From Muscardinus avellanarius (lineage: Eukaryota > Chordata > Mammalia > Rodentia > Gliridae): a stretch of 64,000 nucleotides of DNA. The notes below the pieces were generated by a model. The model was not told the DNA's origin, searched no databases, and saw only the letters and a list, made by a program, of their open reading frames with translations. The translations under genes were made by a program, and so were the position numbers. Location: assembly GCA_963383645.1 (NCBI GenBank), contig OY726571.1:21255599-21319598 (forward strand), read 5' to 3'. Shown one piece after another: positions 59,840 to 64,000 of this stretch. How positions within the stretch are numbered: position 1 is the first letter of the stretch; each line of letters opens with the position of its first letter.

Positions 59840-60964
59840 CTGACCATAATAAATTGTGATGGATTGGGATTTTAAAAATCAGCCAAATAGTGAAGTCTCT
59901 CGTGTACCTGCTCTAGTCCGCCATGCTATAAGTCCGCCATTTGACTCTTCAGAAACGATTTCCCAATGAAGACAGAGTGAAAAGTATCATGCAAAGTGAA
60001 CAGCATGGCTTCAGAGAGGACACACCGAATAAACGTGAGCTATTCACTTTAGTATCACTATGATAAAAATGTGTATTCGACTTTAGTTGGTTTGATCAAC
60101 AGGAAGTAAAAAATTAAATGTAAATTATATGGTCTTTTAATAGAAAATTCTTGTTACCATGGGCTCTAATTTGTAAGTGAACCTGAATATTCAAAGGCTT
60201 CAGCTTCCTCCCCTGTACTGTGCACAGGTTTACACCATTACTGTCTGCTTTGCTCTTGCGGTTTCCTACTTTAATACGGCTCAGGAAGCTACAAGCTCCA
60301 CCTCCTTGAATTCGTCCAATTGAAGATGTTAGAGGATAATGAATCTAATATATTAACACCCAAAGCTCAAAGCTTTCCTCTGTATCTCAGTTGCTTTTTT
60401 CTATTTATTTCCCCTTGGAGGGTTTCCATCTACTAGCCATTAAAAAAAAAAGTGAGAGAAAATACTAATTGTATATATTATTTTAGAGTATTCAGACATA
60501 CTAATCATTTAAAGTTCACCAAAACTAAGAAGGTAATGTTATTGTCTTTCTGATATTCTGTTGAGAAAAATAAGGCATGATTTGGGGGGTCATTTCTACC
60601 AAGATCTCACCGCCCATAGCAGCAGAGACAGGGTTTAAACCCAGGGAATCTGCTTACAGTCGGTGTTTACAAACAGTAAGTATATTTTTTTCTGAAGAAA
60701 AAGAGTGACATAATTAGTTTCTAATTTTTTTCTGATATCACAGATGTCTTTATTCTATTTTCTAGAACTGATTCAAAGACAGCCTTTAGTCAATATTATT
60801 TATGAATGGATCTATTTAGTTTCATTCCTCGCTACATTCTTAATTTCATATAATCACAATTTCTTTTCTTTTTTTTTTTTGGAAAGCAGAAGGAATCTAT
60901 TCTAAGGCAGGCCAATCTTTCTGGGGTTCCAGTTTTCTTCTGAAATAACAAATATATATATTTG

Positions 60965-61043
60965 AAGGATACGGGGATAAAACCCACCCAGGCCTTTCAC
61001 ATGCTAGGCAAGTCCTCTACCACTGAGCCAAACTCCCACCCCT
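60965..61043 (-). mobile_element. Solo ID SINE next to a DDX60 exon
   Basis: Reverse ID: GGGGATAAAACCCACCCAGG, CACATGCTAGGCAAGTCCTC and TACCACTGAGCC. It ends 69 bp downstream (in gene orientation) of the exon at 61112-61259. Confidence 0.85.
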
Positions 61044-61111
61044 GCGATAAAGTATTCCCAGGCGACTATTTATTTTTAAATTGCTCCACAATGCAACTGA
61101 AATAAACTTAC

Positions 61112-61259
61112 CAATTTTGGATAATGGAAGTTGATATTCTTGTTTCATATCAGCCAATTTGGACACAATTAGTAGAAAACTGGCAAAGTCCTTTGTTATC
61201 TGCATGTTATACTCATCTAGAGCAGCCATGAAGTCTTCAGGAAGATCATCAAGGAACAC
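61112..61259 (-). CDS. DDX60: DDX60 exon, fifth from the 3' end
   Basis: On the minus strand a CCTTCTAG acceptor is followed by 148 nt starting in phase 0 and leaving one base, then a GTAAGT donor. It encodes VFLDDLPEDFMAALDEYNMQ, then ITKDFASFLLIVSKLADMKQ and EYQLPLSKI. This is an alpha-helical C-terminal segment, downstream of the helicase domains. The preceding exon must end in phase 0 and was not identified with confidence within the remaining 2.7 kb. Confidence 0.87.
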
Positions 61260-61314
61260 CTAGAAGGCAAAGGTTTTTCAGAGAGATTGATACGCTCTTC
61301 TTAAAAACTGAATT

Positions 61315-61537
61315 CTCGAGCCGGGTGTGGTGGTGCGTGCTTGTAATCACAGCATTCAGGAGGCTGAGACAGGAGGATCATGGTTCACGGACAGCCTCAG
61401 CCACTTAGTGAAGCTCTTGCAACTCAGTGAGATTCTGTTTCAAAACAGAAAATAAAAAAATAGGGCTGGGGGTATAGCTTGAATGAATGCCCCCGGGTTC
61501 CATCCTCAGTACCGCAATGAACGCCCCCCCCCAAAAA
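61315..61537 (+). mobile_element. MEN-type SINE upstream of a DDX60 exon
   Basis: GCCGGGTGTGGTGGTGCGTG to CCATCCTCAGTACCGC, with duplication AAAAACTGAATT at 61303-61314 and 61538-61549. It is antisense to DDX60, only 55 bp before the acceptor of the 61112-61259 exon. Confidence 0.91.
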
Positions 61538-61908
61538 AAAAACTGAATTATTGTTGGAATTAGAAAGAGCAAACAACTTATATCATTCTATAGGTATATA
61601 TTTACTTACTAATGCCATGGTTACAGATCTTCATTGGTGAAATTGAGGCAAAATTCCTTTGTGTTTCTCTTTGCATTTATAAAAAGAAACACTATACTCT
61701 TTGCTCTTAAAAATTTGCTTTGACACTGTTTAATCAAAATCACCTTTTAAATAGAAGCATACCCTCAAATGTCATGAGACTTAAGAATATTTCAAAGAAT
61801 CTGCTGACATCCTTGGAGAGCAAGCAACATAATAAACATGTTTGCATGGCTGGAATGAACCTCATTTGGCTGTGAGAGTTGGAATCACCATGATTAAAAA
61901 TTAATAAT

Positions 61909-62125
61909 GGCCGAGCATGGTGGCGCACGCTTGTAATCCCCACACTTGGGAGGCGGAGACAGGAGGATCGCGCTGATTCAAAGCCAGCCGCGCTGGTTTA
62001 AGAGAACCTGTTTCCAAAAATAAAAAAGTATAAAATAGGTCTGGGAGTGTATCCCAGAGGTAGAAGGGCTTCCAGAAACCCCAGTACCACCAAAAATAAA
62101 AAATAAAAATTTAAAAATTTAAAAA
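61909..62125 (+). mobile_element. MEN-type SINE with 17-bp target duplication
   Basis: GGCCGAGCATGGTGGCGCAC to CCCCAGTACCACC. Perfect 17-bp duplication ATTAAAAATTAATAATG at 61893-61909 and 62126-62142. Confidence 0.92.
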
Positions 62126-62142
62126 ATTAAAAATTAATAATG

Positions 62143-63081
62143 AATAAAATTATTTTTCTACCTATACTCATGAAAGAGATGTATCTCTAATTTTCTTTTT
62201 TAATTTCTTTATTGATGCATTGCAGCCATCCATCTTAATGGGATAAGAGACTTGTATAGACATACATGCACACATCACCCCATTAGCCTTTACGCAATCT
62301 TTGTGAAGTTTCTGATATTAAGGTTACAGTTTGGGCATGGAAAGAGATAGCCATCTCTACCCTACAAGATACCTTGATGTGGGATTTTCCAATTTCCAAA
62401 ACTGTGAAAAACAGATTTCTATTACTTATCAGCCACCTAGTCTTTGCTATGTTCTAATATTCCAAACAGACTGAGATAAAGATTTTGTGAAAAAGTGATG
62501 TTCTGTGTTTTTTCTATTCTCTCTTTATTTCATATATTTTTGTTCCTTTATTATATATAAATGAAGAGACCTAGTTGCTTTCCTCTAGCAATATTTCTGT
62601 TTAATAAATGTTATAATCCTTTGTAGATTTTATTTGCTTTTTAAGGCTTTTTCATGAAGCATCACACATTTTATACAGATCTGTTACCCAGCAAATTTCA
62701 GTGACGAAACTCACTACATGTTTGTCTTTAATTCCAGCTCTATATCACCACCAAAAACTTTAATAGGCTTTTTAAATTTCACTTGAAGTTCCACCTGGAT
62801 ACTCTAACTCTAATTTTTAACTCATTTGAGAATTGGCAAATTCTCTGAGTCAAAAGCTGTTAGAGATTTCTATCATACCTTGGAAAAGTTCTTGCTATAA
62901 TGCAATCTTCGCATATCTAGTTTTTTTAAGCTTTCTGTTGTAGTAAGAATGACAACATTCTACTCTATCTTACTTGGAAGTAAAAAAATTTGCAATATGA
63001 TTTACAAAAACGAGAGAGAAGCAATAAGTCTCTAATCAGAATCTTCTTTTATTATATTTCTTTTATTTCTTTTCTTTTATT
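62143..63081 (-). other. DDX60: DDX60 intron or upstream sequence
   Basis: AT-rich, no exon seen. Confidence 0.4.
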
Positions 63082-63308
63082 TTATTTTATTTTATTTACT
63101 TTTCCAGTACTGGGGATGGAACCCAGGGGCATTCTACCTCTGAGCTATAACTCCAGCACTGTTTTTTATTCTTTTTATTTGAAAATAGGGTCTCACTGAG
63201 TTGCAAAGGGCCTCAGTAAGTAGCTGAGGTTGTCTGCGAACCGTGATCCTCCTGTCTCAGACTCCCAAATGCTAGGATTACAAGCGTGCGCCACCATGCC
63301 CAGCTATT
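63082..63308 (-). mobile_element. MEN-type SINE
   Basis: CAGTACTGGGGATGGAACCC to GTGCGCCACCATGCCCAGC in reverse orientation, with a TTTTA-rich tail. Confidence 0.9.
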
Positions 63309-64000
63309 ATACTTATTTTTATAATGACCTTTTTTAAGAATAGAGATATTTTGTTTTATAAGTTAAACATAAACTTATTTGAACCAAGAAATTAAACAAT
63401 ATTTCAAGAATGCACATGTAGTAAAGAAGTGTGAAGATGATATTTCAGTGACTAATGTGCTCAGAAGTCTAGAGGACATTCTGTGAGAGCACATTTGTTA
63501 TTCAACATTATGGGATTAGAAGGCATAGACAAACTCTTCTCTTTTTATTCCTTGGTGCCCTTTCACTGAGGTTGTCAGCTTAGTACACTTTCTCAAATTC
63601 TAGTTAACTGCCAGTAATAGTATTAGAAATGATATGGGATTATGACCAAAGATAATATTGCAGATAAAATTGGGAAAGAATTTTGGTCTCTGAATCAAAG
63701 AACGATTTTCTAGATGGCTATTAGAATCTAATATTTTCTCAGAGAAAGCATTAGAGTTCACAACACAGTATCTCAAGGCAAAAAGGTCCTGAAAGAACTG
63801 TGGGTTTCAAGGACAGTTGTTTGACTTGCAGATATAATTACTTTCATCTTTTTTTTTAGGCTCTCAATGTTGTTATTTGATATGAGCAAATTAAAACCAT
63901 GAATGAGATTTTTGTCCCATTCTTCCTCAAGGCATTTAACTTTCTGAGAGATTTACAGAGTGGGGCTTTTTAATTACATATTAAATATCATTCTAGTTAA

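Larger units (their letters stand above)
51978..61259 (-). other. DDX60: DDX60 gene, 3' part (last five coding exons)
   Basis: Five minus-strand exons (148, 143, 152, 63 and 100 nt) with GT-AG introns join in frame into 201 residues plus stop. They match the C-terminus of DDX60 as I recall it, ending in VSLRELCENEDDNVVLAFEQ and then LS...KV. DDX60 is a large interferon-inducible DExD/H-box helicase-like protein of the SKI2-like group (about 1,700 residues in human), implicated in antiviral RNA sensing and degradation. In human it is the convergent neighbour of ANXA10. The close paralogue DDX60L cannot be fully excluded from this C-terminal part alone. The helicase core lies beyond the right edge of the window. 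Confidence 0.9.

Overview
This is nuclear DNA from a mammal, most likely a sciurid rodent (ground squirrel or marmot type). Two things support that. The window is full of a composite SINE with a B1-like left part and an ID-like right part, which matches the MEN element known from squirrels, and it also carries solo ID elements. Two protein-coding genes can be recognised by exon translation: annexin A10 (ANXA10) on the plus strand and the 3' end of a DDX60-type helicase gene on the minus strand. ANXA10 and DDX60 are convergent neighbours in human as well, so the synteny supports both calls. There are no bacterial genes, CRISPR arrays or operons, and almost every long open frame is low-complexity, SINE- or LINE-derived.

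Layout. Positions 1-16832 hold no recognisable exon. They contain SINEs, MaLR (MLT1-type) LTR remnants, simple repeats and unassigned AT-rich DNA, presumably ANXA10 intron 3 and possibly more upstream sequence. ANXA10 exons 4-12 lie at 16833-44057. Their lengths of 114, 91, 80, 54, 94, 96, 59 and 123 nt, followed by the terminal exon, follow the conserved annexin gene structure, and together they encode 259 residues. The first 65 residues (exons 1-3, by comparison with human) are not seen here. Intron 4 carries a 5'-truncated sense LINE-1 at about 17677-21334. Positions 44058 to about 44480 are the 3' UTR with several AATAAA signals. About 44500-51970 is intergenic and holds SINEs, an LTR with a retrovirus-like polyadenylation region, and part of an old antisense L1. 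From 61259 down to about 51970 run the last five recognised coding exons of DDX60 (201 residues plus stop) and its 3' UTR. Positions 61260-64000 are DDX60 intron or upstream sequence with more SINEs.

The genes are unrelated in function. ANXA10 is an atypical annexin that has lost most of its type II calcium sites, and DDX60 is an interferon-induced DExD/H-box protein. Nothing here suggests a new multi-gene system. The points most worth a second look are small-scale: a tandemly duplicated 5' splice site in DDX60 that could add six in-frame residues, a strong decoy acceptor inside ANXA10 exon 9, a possible LINE-1 3' transduction, several nested SINEs with clear target-site duplications, and some long inverted repeats.
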